Assembly: GCF_963665675.1 (NCBI RefSeq)
Contig: NZ_OY762425.1
Location: forward strand, 124,001-188,000
Direction of reading: 5' to 3'
DNA length: 64,000 bases
DNA from: an uncultured Methanolobus sp.
GTDB lineage: Archaea; Halobacteriota; Methanosarcinia; Methanosarcinales; Methanosarcinaceae
The stretch's first letter is position 1; every line of letters begins with the position of its first letter. A model generated the notes under the pieces. That model worked only from the letters and a program-made list of their open reading frames with translations, ran no database searches and had not been told where the DNA came from. This document shows positions 10,097-19,939 of this stretch, in pieces. The position numbers and the translations under genes are program-made.

Positions 10097-10210
10097 ATGA
10101 TAGAATATTACGTCAATCACAATTCATACAGTCTTGGAACATTGTTCCTTTCACTGATGATCGCTCTTATAACCTACTACTCATTTCTCAGCTACCATGG
10201 TGTAGTCTGA
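10097..10210 (+). CDS. possible small membrane protein (37 aa)
   Basis: A short frame in a 757-bp gap (9931-10687) encodes 37 residues: a polar start MIEYYVNHNSYS, then one hydrophobic helix (LGTLFLSLMIALITYY) and a short tail. Composition suits a single-pass membrane peptide. No clear ribosome site precedes it, and an overlapping 58-codon frame exists, so this is a weak call. The rest of the gap is A+T-rich without other coding signal, apart from the leader structure at 10610. Confidence 0.25.
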   Translation: MIEYYVNHNSYSLGTLFLSLMIALITYYSFLSYHGVV

Positions 10211-10609
10211 TTTGTACCACAAGAATGAAAGATCTATTTGGGGATCAGTATATGAAAAGAGTATAAATGGACGCTATGATCCATTTGCTCTTTTCCCTTT
10301 CTAAATTCACATGGAACAGGTAATTACTCTCGTTTCCAACATATATTCTTTTTTTGATTTAATTCAAAAAGTCCCTATTTAATTGTACTGTTTCTTAATA
10401 CAGGTTTTGCCGCTTATTAATGTTATATATACTTTCAGGCAATTGCGAGATGTGTCTTCTCTTTAAAGTATTTATTTTCCTAATAGTGCTCAAAATTAAA
10501 TATATATTGGCATTTATATAATATTGTTCTAATTTTTAACATATGTTGCAAAATATTTATATCACACTAAGTAATTGCTTAATTTCAAAGAGAAAGAACG
10601 TAACTTTTT

Positions 10610-10655
10610 GACAGGTTAAATGAGAGAGTAGTAAAGTGCGTGGCATCCACCTGTC
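10610..10655 (+). promoter_or_regulatory. putative structured 5' leader
   Basis: A 7-bp perfect stem, GACAGGT (10610-10616) with ACCTGTC (10649-10655), encloses 32 nt that can form an alternative inner hairpin GTGG-CAT-CCAC overlapping the outer 3' arm. It ends 33 nt before the histidine kinase ATG and just before the GGGGT ribosome site (10676-10680). Mutually exclusive pairing would suit a regulatory leader. No known riboswitch class was recognised. Confidence 0.3.
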
Positions 10656-10687
10656 TAAAGTAACTAAACCGGGTAGGGGTAATAGGC

Positions 10688-12340
10688 ATGTTAGATAATA
10701 GTAATACAGATGATGCTACAGATTTAAATTCAATGAACATACCTGACTCGGTAAAAAGAGAACTATTTCAAAAAACAGCTCTTCTGTCAGGTTTACTTCG
10801 TTCGGTTCCCGACCTTGTTTTTTTTAAAGATGCGGATGGTGTTTTCCTTTCATGCAATGAAATGTTTTCCAGATATGTTGGCAAATCCATCAGCGAAATC
10901 GTAGGTAAAACCAGTCATGACATATTTGACAGAAACAGGGCTGATTTTTTCCGGTCTAATGACAGAAAGGTGCTTGAATCCAGCCACTCTTACAAAAGTG
11001 TGGAATGGATTGACCGTGCAGATGGAAAAAGAGTTCTTCTTGAGACTTTCAAAGCTCCTTTATTCACTGAAGAAAATGAGCTCATTGGTGTGGTAGGTGT
11101 CGGACGTGACATAACCGAACGTAAGCTTGCAGAGATCGAATTGCAGGACAAAAAGAACGAATTATTCCAGATAGTGAATGGAAGTCCGATACCTGCTTTT
11201 GTAGTAAACAAGGATCATGATGTCATATACTGGAACAAAGCCTGCGAAAAAACCACCGGCATCAAGTCCAATAAGATTGTAGGGACAAATGAAGCATGGA
11301 TGGCCTTCTATGATAAAAAGAGGCCGGTTCTTGCAGATATGATAATTGACAATTCCCTGAGCGAGATTGAAAAATCATATGGTGATAAAAAACTACAGCC
11401 CTCCTTTGTGGAAGGCGGGTATCAGGCAGAAGATTATTTCCATGCACTCGATAAATGGATACTTTTCACTGCTGCTCCACTAAGGGACCACAACAATGAG
11501 ATTATGGGAGCAATTGAAACTCTTCAGGATATCAGCATTTCCAAACAGGCAGAGCAGGCAATACTTGAAGCTAAAATGCTGGCTGAGAACACTTCCCGCA
11601 CAAAGAGCGAGTTCCTCTGTAACATGAATCACGAACTTCGCACTCCTCTTAATCTTATACTTGGTTACGCCGATCTGCTTCTGGCAGAAGAGACCGGGGA
11701 ACTGAATGAAGAACAAAAGCATTTTGCCGAGATTATCAAGTTCGCAGGTTCCAGATTCCTGGATCTTGTTGACTCCCTGATATACATTGCTGAGATTGAA
11801 GAGGGCAAAATGGAAGTAGATATCGATATGTTTTCCCTGCCCAGCCTGATGTCAGATATCAGGCGGATGCTAAATTCCCATGCGCTCAAAAGAGGTGTGA
11901 AACTGGAGGTTGACATTGATTCGTCTGTGACTGTAATATATGCGGACAAGTCCAAGATCAAGACAATTTTACATCACCTAATCAGCAATGGAATAAAGTT
12001 CACTCCTTCCGGAGGAATAGTTTCGGTTAGTGTCAAACAGACAAAAGACAATGACCTGTATCTGGTTGTGACAGATGATGGTATCGGCATCCCGGAGGAG
12101 GATCAGAAAGTATTATACAATGCGTTTGTACAGCTTGACTGGTCTCTCAATCGTAAATTTGAAGGATCCGGACTTGGTTTGAGCATTGTCAAGAAATTCG
12201 TGGAAGTCCAGGGTGGCAGCATCTCTCTTGAAAGCAGACCAGGAGAAGGAAGCACATTCAAAGTTATAATACCATTGTCATCTTCCGAGACCTTCAGCGT
12301 GCTCGGAAATGTATACAACGATACCGGGTATCTGGAGTGA
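10688..12340 (+). CDS. PAS-domain sensor histidine kinase
   Basis: Soluble kinase of 550 residues. Two PAS units are seen at about 35-150 (ending GRDITERK) and 155-285; HisKA carries the variant H-box NHELRTPLN near residue 315; HATPase_c shows HLISNGIKFTP, DDGIGIP and GSGLGL and ends about residue 530. GGGGT 7 nt upstream supports this start, and a structured leader precedes it. It is convergent with the JAMM gene, 7 bp away. No response regulator is near, so its output is unknown. Confidence 0.9.
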   Translation: MLDNSNTDDATDLNSMNIPDSVKRELFQKTALLSGLLRSVPDLVFFKDADGVFLSCNEMFSRYVGKSISEIVGKTSHDIFDRNRADFFRSNDRKVLESSHSYKSVEWIDRADGKRVLLETFKAPLFTEENELIGVVGVGRDITERKLAEIELQDKKNELFQIVNGSPIPAFVVNKDHDVIYWNKACEKTTGIKSNKIVGTNEAWMAFYDKKRPVLADMIIDNSLSEIEKSYGDKKLQPSFVEGGYQAEDYFHALDKWILFTAAPLRDHNNEIMGAIETLQDISISKQAEQAILEAKMLAENTSRTKSEFLCNMNHELRTPLNLILGYADLLLAEETGELNEEQKHFAEIIKFAGSRFLDLVDSLIYIAEIEEGKMEVDIDMFSLPSLMSDIRRMLNSHALKRGVKLEVDIDSSVTVIYADKSKIKTILHHLISNGIKFTPSGGIVSVSVKQTKDNDLYLVVTDDGIGIPEEDQKVLYNAFVQLDWSLNRKFEGSGLGLSIVKKFVEVQGGSISLESRPGEGSTFKVIIPLSSSETFSVLGNVYNDTGYLE

Positions 12341-12347
12341 AGTTACT

Positions 12348-12749
12348 TCAGAGAATCTCATCATCCTCTATCTCTACATCAAGCACGTCCAGTTGTATTT
12401 CTTCTCCGTTCCCGTTAAAGCATTTCCAGTTATCAGGGCCAAAAGGATGACCGACTATTATGTGGTGGTTCCCTGTTTTACTGAACAGTCTGAGATCAGC
12501 TTTCGAAGGTCTTATGATTGAACTTGGATGGCTGTGCACAGAGCCAATTGCAGAGATATTTGGCATCATAAAGAGTTTAAGAACTGCATTGATTTCGCTG
12601 GATTCGGTTCCTGGCAATATAAGAACATCTGTAATTATGCCATCTTTTGTTTCTAAAAGACCGGCAAATTCATTTGGATAAGTTGATTTACTAACCTCCA
12701 TTATAAAATCCAGAGTTTCCCTGGCAATTCCTTTTATTCCTTCGTTCAT
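12348..12749 (-). CDS. JAMM/MPN+ domain metallopeptidase
   Basis: 133 residues forming a single JAB1/MPN domain. The zinc motif is complete: Glu27 (PNEFAG), His72 and His74 of VHSHPS, Ser82 and Asp85 in the RPSKAD segment, matching E...HxHPx(6-7)SxxD. Archaeal relatives act as desampylases that remove small ubiquitin-like modifiers, or release sulfur carried on such proteins. Which of these applies cannot be told here, as no SAMP or E1 gene is adjacent. The C-terminus is acidic (DVEIEDDEIL). No strong ribosome site precedes the ATG. Confidence 0.8.
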   Translation of the reverse strand: MNEGIKGIARETLDFIMEVSKSTYPNEFAGLLETKDGIITDVLILPGTESSEINAVLKLFMMPNISAIGSVHSHPSSIIRPSKADLRLFSKTGNHHIIVGHPFGPDNWKCFNGNGEEIQLDVLDVEIEDDEIL

Positions 12750-12897
12750 CTTTTAATTCTATACACGGAGAGCATATAACTTTTTTTGAAACACTATTCT
12801 TTAAGGATACTGAGGACAAGGGCCTTACCGGCAATGCTCCGGGGAATGACAGGAATTACATGATTCCTGCTTCTCAGAAAAATTAAGTAGATTTATT

Positions 12898-14325
12898 TCA
12901 GCTTAACAGGAGATAGATTATTCCGGATACGATAGCTCCTGCAAATGTTGCTACAAAATTGACACCACTGTTTGAAAGTAAACCTTGTTTCTGAAGTGTG
13001 GCTCCAAGAAGGCTGTCTATATTTGTTCCAAGGAACCCGCCTGCAGTTGTAATAGCTATTGCCATACCTGCATCCTCAACTCTTCCGAAAAGAACAGGAA
13101 GCAGACCTATGACCATAGAACCAAGAAGTGCTGCTGCTTCACCAAGCACGGTAACTGCTCCGTCTACTCCTGCTTTTGTTGGTTTTAGTGTGGTTATCAT
13201 TATGGGTTGGGTATTAGCGGTTGTCCCGATCTCGCTTGCAAGGGTATCTCCGGTTGCAGTGGCCACTGTTCCAAGGTAGGCGAATATTATCAGGTCAGCA
13301 TATTGCGGGTATATTCCGTAACATATGGCAAGGATTAGAGCAGCTGTGCTGTTGCTGAATACATTCTCATAGCTTCGGACACCGCCTTTGGACTGTGCAA
13401 GACCTATGGATTTCTTGTATCTGTATTTATATTTGGTAAATGCTCCTCCTAGTATGAAGAACGTCAGCAGGAGAACGAACCAGAACAGTTCACTGAAAAC
13501 AATTATCAAAACTCCCAGAAGGGCGGCACTGAAAAGAGCTGAAAGGTCAGCTATTTTTGTCCTGTATGCAAGATAACCAAGAACCAGTGAGAATATCAGT
13601 GCAAAAAACATCTGTTGTGAAGGCACTGAGTATCCGAAAGAGCTGAACAGCCACATGGACATTCCAGAACCAAGGGGTACAGACAGGTTGTTGTCTATGT
13701 TCGATGGAATTGATTCGAACAGTGCTCCTGTTATGGAACCTATAACCGCCAGAAAAAAGAGCAAATTAAGATCAATCTTAATGTCCTGACAGTGCATAAG
13801 CCAGATTCCTGCAACACAGGCTGTCAATATGCCTACTCCCAAAAGGACAATACTGGAAGGAAGCAGGCAACATTCGGCTTCTTTGAAGTTTGAGCCACAA
13901 CGGAGAATCTGCAGTTGTTTTCGATGTCTTATGAAGTTTGCAGAACTGGTTCCAAAAGTTGATATTGCAATTGCGCCTGCTATCACATATAACGGAAGCC
14001 TGTAGGGAGTAAATTCCAGTAATGCACTTATCAGCATCAGGATGAATACGGACATCGCGAGGTTCTTTGCGCTTTTAAGTCCCTCGTTTATTTTGTCCGT
14101 AAGCATATCCCTTGCGCCAGGAAGCGGTTTTTTATACAAATAGCGATTAAGGGACCAGTCCTCAGGAAGAAATGACAGTGCGAGTATCATGAGAAAACTC
14201 AGGATCAGTAAAATTTTAGGCCCGATAAAAGGAAATAGAAGTATCAGGAAACCGAAAGCAGCGTGAAGTAACTGCCTCCTGTATTCATGTTCCATGTTCT
14301 CAAATATTCCGGGAATGCCTGCCAT
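12898..14325 (-). CDS. DUF92 membrane protein with N-terminal dolichol/phytol-kinase-like domain
   Basis: 475-residue integral membrane protein with about 12 hydrophobic segments. The C-terminal half (about 235-475) is DUF92/TIGR00297: KGGVRSYENVFSNS, GDTLASEIG and GTNIDSLLGATLQ are all visible. Plant and cyanobacterial DUF92 protein VTE6 is a phytyl-phosphate kinase. The N-terminal half (EYRRQLLHAAFGF at the start, ALFESIPSNIDNNLSVPL at about 205) resembles the CTP-dependent polyprenol kinase family that includes phytol kinase VTE5, though the usual GD-rich nucleotide motif looks degenerate. A role in rephosphorylating isoprenoid alcohols such as geranylgeraniol for lipid synthesis is inferred. 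The start could also be the Met at residue 11. Confidence 0.7.
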   Translation of the reverse strand: MAGIPGIFENMEHEYRRQLLHAAFGFLILLFPFIGPKILLILSFLMILALSFLPEDWSLNRYLYKKPLPGARDMLTDKINEGLKSAKNLAMSVFILMLISALLEFTPYRLPLYVIAGAIAISTFGTSSANFIRHRKQLQILRCGSNFKEAECCLLPSSIVLLGVGILTACVAGIWLMHCQDIKIDLNLLFFLAVIGSITGALFESIPSNIDNNLSVPLGSGMSMWLFSSFGYSVPSQQMFFALIFSLVLGYLAYRTKIADLSALFSAALLGVLIIVFSELFWFVLLLTFFILGGAFTKYKYRYKKSIGLAQSKGGVRSYENVFSNSTAALILAICYGIYPQYADLIIFAYLGTVATATGDTLASEIGTTANTQPIMITTLKPTKAGVDGAVTVLGEAAALLGSMVIGLLPVLFGRVEDAGMAIAITTAGGFLGTNIDSLLGATLQKQGLLSNSGVNFVATFAGAIVSGIIYLLLS

Positions 14326-14495
14326 AGTGATCGCTGGTTTTTTGCATAGTGATTTATGCTCTGTTTTCTATTTCAAATGCCTATTAAGCTATATATTGAT
14401 AATGATTATTCCATTATTATTATATTAATGTATTTTCCTGTATTTTCTTTCCTTATTCTTTTGTTATTTTCATAAAACCAATTACAAGAGTATTA

Positions 14496-14515
14496 TGTCA
14501 TGGTATTACATGACA
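14496..14515. promoter_or_regulatory. inverted repeat upstream of the XRE-cupin gene
   Basis: Perfect 7-bp dyad TGTCATG-N6-CATGACA. It lies just upstream of a TATA-like stretch (ATATATTAAAA, about 14527-14537) and 166 bp before the regulator ATG. This suits an operator, perhaps autoregulatory. The rest of 14326-14555 is plain A+T-rich DNA. Confidence 0.4.
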
Positions 14516-14555
14516 CATTTTAAACGAATATATTAAAATAATAGTAACCCTTAAA

Positions 14556-14634
14556 CTCACAGACCTATCTGGAGAATACCGGGAAGCGATTCTCTTTTTG
14601 AGATAAAATACCGCATTTTGCAGCGCAATCTGTG
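14556..14634 (+). promoter_or_regulatory. possible three-way-junction 5' leader
   Basis: CACAGA (14558-14563) can pair with TCTGTG (14629-14634), closing two internal hairpins: GAGAAT (14572-14577) with ATTCTC (14589-14594), and a smaller GC-rich one around 14612-14625. The layout resembles a metabolite-sensing leader, but no known riboswitch was recognised. It precedes the XRE-cupin regulator by 46 nt. Confidence 0.3.
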
Positions 14635-14680
14635 AAGTTTCTCTTTTTGTATTCATATTGCCATTTAGGAAGGTGTTTCT

Positions 14681-15235
14681 ATGCAGGAAAAGATCAAAGA
14701 AATTGCAGCCCGTGTAAGGGAATTACGTGATATTTCCGATATTTCCGTTGAGGAAATGGCCGGAAAGCTGGCATTGTCCGTTGACACTTATTCTAAGTAT
14801 GAGGCCGGGGAAGAGGACATACCTGCAAGTATCCTACTTGAGATAGCCCAGAATCTGAATGTAGATATGTCAGTACTTCTTACAGGTGAAGTTCCAAGGA
14901 TGCATGTTTTCTCAGTTACCCGTAAGGACAAGGGTGTAAGTGCAGAACGCCGCAAGGATTACAAGTACCAGAACATTGCTGCAAACTTTGCTCACAAGAA
15001 GGCTGAGCCTTTTGTTGTAAGAGTTGATCCAAAACCTGAAGGCACAAAAATTTCAACTAACAGTCATCCCGGACAGGAATTTGATTATGTCCTTGAAGGA
15101 ACCCTTAAAGTGGTCATCCACAACAACGAGATTGTCCTGGAAGAAGGAGATTCCATATTCTTTGATTCTGGCTATGAACACGGCATGCAGGCACTAGGTG
15201 GAAAACCTGCAAAATTCCTGGCTGTGATATTGTAA
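14681..15235 (+). CDS. XRE-family HTH regulator with C-terminal cupin
   Basis: 184 residues. An XRE helix-turn-helix occupies about 8-65 ([20 protein letters not shown] and following), and a cupin_2 domain about 110-182 with the [12 protein letters not shown] and [17 protein letters not shown] conserved turns. In this family the cupin senses a small molecule and alters DNA binding. AAGGTG lies 5 nt before the ATG. It precedes the acyl-CoA synthetase by 46 bp on the same strand, so it probably controls that gene and itself. A paralogue with the same layout lies at 29164-29739, also next to an acyl-CoA synthetase gene. Confidence 0.85.
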   Translation: MQEKIKEIAARVRELRDISDISVEEMAGKLALSVDTYSKYEAGEEDIPASILLEIAQNLNVDMSVLLTGEVPRMHVFSVTRKDKGVSAERRKDYKYQNIAANFAHKKAEPFVVRVDPKPEGTKISTNSHPGQEFDYVLEGTLKVVIHNNEIVLEEGDSIFFDSGYEHGMQALGGKPAKFLAVIL

Positions 15236-15281
15236 TTTGCATTCCAATTGATGCTTAAACTTATGCTTATTCGGAGGTAGT

Positions 15282-16958
15282 ATGACTTCATTACTTGACA
15301 AATATGTTTCCCGTGTGGAATTTGAGTCCTATGAGGACTTCAAGGCTAACTTTAAAATAAACATTCCTGATAATTTTAACTTTGCTTACGATGTTGTGGA
15401 TGTTTATGCTGAAGAGCAGCCTGATAAAAAGGCTCTCATCTGGTGCGACGATAATGGTGAAGAAAAGATATTCACTTTCAAGGACCTTCAGTATTATAGT
15501 AACAAGACTGCAAGTATGCTCAAAAACCTTGGTGTTAAGAAAGGCGATAACGTAATGCTCATGCTTAAAAGCCGTTATGAGTTCTGGTTCTGCATACTTG
15601 CACTTCACAGGATAGGTGCCACTGCAGTGCCTGCCACACACATGCTTACAACTAAAGACATTGTTTACAGGGTAGAGCGTGCAATTATCAATACCGTTAT
15701 CTGTGCACCTGATGAAGGTGTCCTCGATTATGTGGATGAGGCATACGGAGATATCAGCAGTATTCTTAAGAACCGCCTTGTTATTGGTCTTGAGAGAGAA
15801 GGCTGGCTTGGTTTTACCGGGGAAATGGAAAAAGCATCCGAGGACTTTGAGCGTCCAACCGGTGAAGAAGCAACATGCAACGATGATATTCTGTTGAACT
15901 ATTTCTCATCAGGAACCACTGGTTTTCCAAAGATGGTACAGCACAGTTTTACCTATCCTCTAGCACACATTATAACTGCAAAGTACTGGCAGAATGTAAC
16001 AGATGAAGGTCTTCATTATACAGTTGCTGATTCCGGCTGGGCAAAATGTGTCTGGGGTAAGCTATACGGTCAGTGGATAGCAGGAAGTGCTGTGTTTGTC
16101 TATGACTATGAGAGATTCAGCGCAGATAAAATGCTTGAGAACGCTATCAAATACGGCGTTACAACGTTCTGTGCACCACCAACTATCTACAGGTTCCTTA
16201 TCAGGGAAGACCTGAGTAACTACGACTTCAGCTGTCTGAAATACTGTGTAACGGCAGGAGAACCACTGAACCCTGAAGTTTACGAGCAGTTCTACAAGAT
16301 AACAGGTATGAAGCTCATGGAAGGTTTCGGTCAGACCGAAACTGTTGTTTCAGTTGCAACTTATCCATGGCTTGAGCCAAAACCAGGTTCAATGGGTAAA
16401 CCGTCTCCTGAGTATGATATCATGCTCATTAACGGAGAGGGCAAACCATGTGAAACAGGTGAAGAAGGTGAAATCTGTATTGATACAAGTTTTGGAAACC
16501 CACCTGGAATCTTTACCGGTTACCGTTCAGACGAGACACTTACTGCAAGGGTCTGGCATGACGGTTACTATCACACAGGTGACATGGCCTGGATGGATGA
16601 GGACGGTTACTACTGGTTCGTCGGACGTGCCGACGACATCATAAAGACATCCGGTTACCGTGTTGGTCCATTTGAAGTTGAGAGCGCACTCATTGAGCAC
16701 CCTGCAGTTCTTGAATGTGCGATAACAGGTGTTCCTGATTCTGTCAGGGGACAGGTTATCAAGGCAACCATAGTCCTTACAAAGGACTATACAGCAGGTG
16801 ATGAACTTAAGAAAGAACTCCAGGATCACGTAAAGAGAGTCACAGCACCTTACAAGTATCCACGTGTTGTGGAATTTGTAACTGAACTTCCAAAAACAAT
16901 CAGCGGAAAAATAAGGCGTGTTGAGATTCGTGATCATGATAAGGAAGGTTCCCAGTAA
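15282..16958 (+). CDS. acyl-CoA synthetase (acetyl/medium-chain ACS type)
   Basis: 558-residue AMP-forming ligase that adenylates a carboxylic acid and transfers it to CoA. Visible motifs are the P-loop [16 protein letters not shown] (about 210), adenylate motif [10 protein letters not shown] (about 347), [20 protein letters not shown] (about 427), the hinge [17 protein letters not shown] and the catalytic Lys in [11 protein letters not shown] near the C-terminus. Overall it resembles the Methanosarcina enzyme described as acting on 2-methylbutyrate, so a branched or short-chain acid substrate is plausible but not proven. GGAGG 5 nt before ATG supports the start. A terminator-like hairpin overlaps the end, separating it from the oxidoreductase genes. 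Confidence 0.85.
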   Translation: MTSLLDKYVSRVEFESYEDFKANFKINIPDNFNFAYDVVDVYAEEQPDKKALIWCDDNGEEKIFTFKDLQYYSNKTASMLKNLGVKKGDNVMLMLKSRYEFWFCILALHRIGATAVPATHMLTTKDIVYRVERAIINTVICAPDEGVLDYVDEAYGDISSILKNRLVIGLEREGWLGFTGEMEKASEDFERPTGEEATCNDDILLNYFSSGTTGFPKMVQHSFTYPLAHIITAKYWQNVTDEGLHYTVADSGWAKCVWGKLYGQWIAGSAVFVYDYERFSADKMLENAIKYGVTTFCAPPTIYRFLIREDLSNYDFSCLKYCVTAGEPLNPEVYEQFYKITGMKLMEGFGQTETVVSVATYPWLEPKPGSMGKPSPEYDIMLINGEGKPCETGEEGEICIDTSFGNPPGIFTGYRSDETLTARVWHDGYYHTGDMAWMDEDGYYWFVGRADDIIKTSGYRVGPFEVESALIEHPAVLECAITGVPDSVRGQVIKATIVLTKDYTAGDELKKELQDHVKRVTAPYKYPRVVEFVTELPKTISGKIRRVEIRDHDKEGSQ

Positions 16959-16978
16959 CCTTTCTTTTCTTTCTTTTT
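16945..16978 (+). terminator. hairpin plus T-rich tract
   Basis: AAGGTT (16945-16950) pairs with AACCTT (16957-16962), followed by a T/C-rich tract ending TTTTT. It overlaps the stop codon of the acyl-CoA synthetase. Confidence 0.5.
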
Positions 16979-17080
16979 AATCCAGTTCCCGGACCATAAA
17001 GTAAATAGGTATTTAGTGTCTTTAGGAATTATTCCTGTATCCGGGATTTATTTTTATTCATTCAAATGAGGCTTTGAATT

Positions 17081-17314
17081 ATGTCAGGCAAAAAAGAACC
17101 ATACCCGGTTATCAATATCATAGAGTGTAAAGCCTGCGGACGTTGTATTGTAGCATGTCCTAAAGGTGTTCTTAAAATGAGTGACGATCTCAACGAAAGA
17201 GGATACCATTACATAGAATATGCAGGTGAGGGCTGCACAGGTTGTGCCAACTGTTATTATACCTGTCCTGAGCCACTTGCCATAGAGATACACATTCCGC
17301 TTAAGGACGATTGA
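17081..17314 (+). CDS. 2-oxoacid:ferredoxin oxidoreductase, delta (ferredoxin) subunit
   Basis: 77-residue protein with two [4Fe-4S] motifs: [14 protein letters not shown] (about residues 16-29) and [14 protein letters not shown] (about 52-65). It would carry electrons between the TPP-bearing catalytic subunit and external ferredoxin. It precedes the alpha gene by 15 bp, the gene order being delta, alpha, fused beta-gamma. GAGG upstream and ATG at 17081 set the start. Such small subunits are named KorD or VorC-like in different genomes; the exact 2-oxoacid cannot be decided from it. Confidence 0.85.
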   Translation: MSGKKEPYPVINIIECKACGRCIVACPKGVLKMSDDLNERGYHYIEYAGEGCTGCANCYYTCPEPLAIEIHIPLKDD

Positions 17315-17329
17315 ACTTAAGGTGATAAC

Positions 17330-18388
17330 ATGGCAACACAATTAGTAAAAGGTAACACAGCAGCTGTTATAGGTGCACTATACGCTGGCTGTGACTGTTA
17401 TTTCGGTTATCCAATCACTCCTGCAAGTGAGATTTTGCAGGAAGCTTCCAGGTATTTCCCGAAACTCGGAAGAAAATTCGTACAGGCAGAGTCAGAAGAA
17501 GCTGCAATCAACATGGTCTACGGCGCAGCATCCACAGGTCACAGGGTCATGACTGCATCATCTGGACCGGGAATCAGCCTGAAACAGGAAGGAGTTTCCT
17601 ATATGGCAGGAGCTGAACTCCCATGTGTCATAGTAGATATTATGAGAGCAGGTCCGGGACTTGGAAATATCGGCCCTGAGCAGGGAGATTACAGTCAGGT
17701 AGTAAAGGGTGGAGGACACGGTAACTACAAGAACATAGTACTGGCTCCAAATTCCGTGCAGGAAATGTGCGATTTTGTTATCAAGGGATTTGAACTTGCT
17801 TTCAAATACCGCAATCCAGTAGTTGTACTGGCTGACGGTGTCCTTGGTCAGATGGTTGAGTCCCTTCAGTTCCCGGAAGTTTCAGTAAAACCTGAGATTG
17901 ACAATGAGTGGGCTGTAAGCGGCACAGCAGAAACCAGGGAGAACCTTGTCACCTCCATTTTCCTTGATTTTAACCAGCTTGAAGAATTCAATTATGAGAT
18001 TCAGGAAAAATACGAAACCATTGAGGAGCAGGAAGTCGATTACGAAGATTACATGACAAAGGATGCAAATATCATCCTTGTTTCATACGGTATCAGCAGT
18101 CGTATTTGCAGATCTGCTGTTGACAAGGCAAGAAAGGAAGGCATCAAGGTCGGTCTTTTCAGGCCAAAGACACTGTTCCCGTTCCCGAAGGAAGGATTGA
18201 AAGCAATTGCAGACTCAAGAGAATGTACTTTTGTTTCAGTTGAGATGAGCAATGGACAGATGCTCGAAGATATAAAGCTGGCAATTGAATGTAGCAGACC
18301 AACAGAACTTGTACACCGCATGGGTGGAAACCTGATCACAATGGATCAGGTCCTTGAAAGCATCAGAAAGATTGCAGGGGAGGAGTAA
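17330..18388 (+). CDS. 2-oxoacid:ferredoxin oxidoreductase, alpha subunit (VorB-like)
   Basis: 352 residues of the pyruvate-ferredoxin oxidoreductase alpha family. The start has [29 protein letters not shown], with the conserved YPITP motif, then [17 protein letters not shown], the region contacting TPP, and a C-terminal transketolase-like domain (about 235-350: [21 protein letters not shown]). It most resembles subunits annotated VorB (3-methyl-2-oxobutanoate oxidoreductase), which convert branched 2-oxoacids and CoA to acyl-CoA, CO2 and reduced ferredoxin, or run in reverse. AAGGTG before ATG. It ends 2 bp before the beta-gamma gene. Confidence 0.85.
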   Translation: MATQLVKGNTAAVIGALYAGCDCYFGYPITPASEILQEASRYFPKLGRKFVQAESEEAAINMVYGAASTGHRVMTASSGPGISLKQEGVSYMAGAELPCVIVDIMRAGPGLGNIGPEQGDYSQVVKGGGHGNYKNIVLAPNSVQEMCDFVIKGFELAFKYRNPVVVLADGVLGQMVESLQFPEVSVKPEIDNEWAVSGTAETRENLVTSIFLDFNQLEEFNYEIQEKYETIEEQEVDYEDYMTKDANIILVSYGISSRICRSAVDKARKEGIKVGLFRPKTLFPFPKEGLKAIADSRECTFVSVEMSNGQMLEDIKLAIECSRPTELVHRMGGNLITMDQVLESIRKIAGEE

Positions 18389-18390
18389 AA

Positions 18391-19812
18391 ATGGCAGAAA
18401 AAGTGATTAAGAGCGCTGGCCTGTACTCAGAATATACCCGCAAGGGCGGTGCAGCTCCGACTGCAACCCACTACTGTCCCGGTTGCGGACATGGTGTCAT
18501 CCACAAGCTTATCGGTGAGGCAATGCATGACCTGGAAATACAGGATCGCAGTGTTATGATAAGTCCTGTGGGTTGTGCTGTTTTTGCTTACTACTACTTT
18601 GACTGTGGAAACATCCAGGTAGCTCACGGACGTGCTCCGGCTGTCGGGACAGGTGTTTCAAGGGCACAGGACGATTCTGTGGTTATTGCTTACCAGGGAG
18701 ACGGTGACCTTGCATCAATCGGTCTGAACGAAACGATGCAGGCAGCCAACCGTGGTGAGAAAATGGCAGTTTTCTTTGTCAACAACACTGTTTACGGTAT
18801 GACCGGCGGTCAGATGGCTCCTACAACTTTGATTGGAGAAAAAACCGTAACCTGTCCAGATGGAAGGGATCCAAGGTTTGCAGGTTATCCACTGCACATG
18901 TGTGAGCTTCTTGACAACCTTAAGGCTCCTGTTTTCATTGAAAGAGTTTCGGTATCCGATATTTCACATATCAGAAAGGCACGCAGGGCTATTCGTAAAG
19001 CTCTTGAAATCCAGCGTGATGGCAAAGGATATGCATTTGTGGAGATTCTTTCCACTTGTCCGACCAACCTCAGACAGAATTCAGAACAGAGTACTGCTTT
19101 TGTGAATGAGGAAATGGAAAAGGAATTCCCGCTTGGTAATTTCAGGGATCTGACGGATGAGACCGAATCACTTCTCAGAGAAGACAGTGTATTTGACAAG
19201 AAGTCAATTGATGATCTCTTCAACCTTGAAACAGAATCCGCACCTGATGCAAAAATAAATCCATCTTTGCCTGAAGTTCAGATAAAAGCAGCAGGTTTTG
19301 GTGGACAGGGCGTCCTGAGTATGGGTCTGACCCTTGCACACGCAGGTTGCGATGCACAGCGCTTTGTTTCATGGTATCCATCATACGGTCCTGAACAGCG
19401 TGGTGGAACATCCAACTGTTCAGTTGTAGTTTCAGGTGAATCAATCGGTTCTCCGGTAGTCTATACACCTGATGTCCTTGTGGCAATGAACCGTCCTTCA
19501 CTGGAAAAGTTTGCTGCTGATGTAAGGGAAGGAGGATATATTCTCTACGATTCAACGATCGGAGAATGCGACATTCCTGAAGGTGTCAAAGTTATAGCTG
19601 TCCCTGCTGTTAAGATTGCAGGTGATGCAGGATCCGAGAAAGCTGCAAACACTGTAATGCTGGGAGTTATTATGGCTCTTGGAATCACAGGACTTAATGA
19701 GGAACATTTCAAGTCAGCACTTGCAGAGACCTTTGCCAAGAAGCCAAAGCTTATTCCGCTGAATCATGCTGTTCTTGAAGCGGCTGCCGCCTGGGCAAAA
19801 GAAAATATCTGA
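18391..19812 (+). CDS. 2-oxoacid:ferredoxin oxidoreductase, fused beta-gamma subunit
   Basis: 473 residues joining two subunits usually separate. Residues about 20-250 are the TPP-binding beta part: HYCPGCGHG, then [20 protein letters not shown] with the Mg-TPP GDG...N signature and [11 protein letters not shown]. Residues about 285-470 are the gamma part: [22 protein letters not shown] and [16 protein letters not shown]. The two are joined by an acidic linker. The gene completes the delta-alpha-beta-gamma set. With the preceding acyl-CoA synthetase it could carboxylate activated branched acids to 2-oxoacids for amino acid synthesis (inference). GGGGAGGAG precedes the ATG. Confidence 0.85.
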   Translation: MAEKVIKSAGLYSEYTRKGGAAPTATHYCPGCGHGVIHKLIGEAMHDLEIQDRSVMISPVGCAVFAYYYFDCGNIQVAHGRAPAVGTGVSRAQDDSVVIAYQGDGDLASIGLNETMQAANRGEKMAVFFVNNTVYGMTGGQMAPTTLIGEKTVTCPDGRDPRFAGYPLHMCELLDNLKAPVFIERVSVSDISHIRKARRAIRKALEIQRDGKGYAFVEILSTCPTNLRQNSEQSTAFVNEEMEKEFPLGNFRDLTDETESLLREDSVFDKKSIDDLFNLETESAPDAKINPSLPEVQIKAAGFGGQGVLSMGLTLAHAGCDAQRFVSWYPSYGPEQRGGTSNCSVVVSGESIGSPVVYTPDVLVAMNRPSLEKFAADVREGGYILYDSTIGECDIPEGVKVIAVPAVKIAGDAGSEKAANTVMLGVIMALGITGLNEEHFKSALAETFAKKPKLIPLNHAVLEAAAAWAKENI

Positions 19813-19851
19813 ACTTTACTGAACTTTAAGTTTTAGTTCAAATAAAAATCA

Positions 19852-19888
19852 AACAGGCAGTTTTCGCCTGTTACTTCTCTTTTTTTGA
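19852..19888 (+). terminator. terminator after the oxidoreductase operon
   Basis: AACAGGC (19852-19858) and GCCTGTT (19866-19872) form a 7-bp stem, followed by a pyrimidine tract ending in seven T's. It lies 40 bp after the beta-gamma stop. Confidence 0.65.
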
Positions 19889-19939
19889 AGATAAGTTTTA
19901 ATAGCTGAAAGCCCCCTTTTATTATGGGAGGGGATAAAA

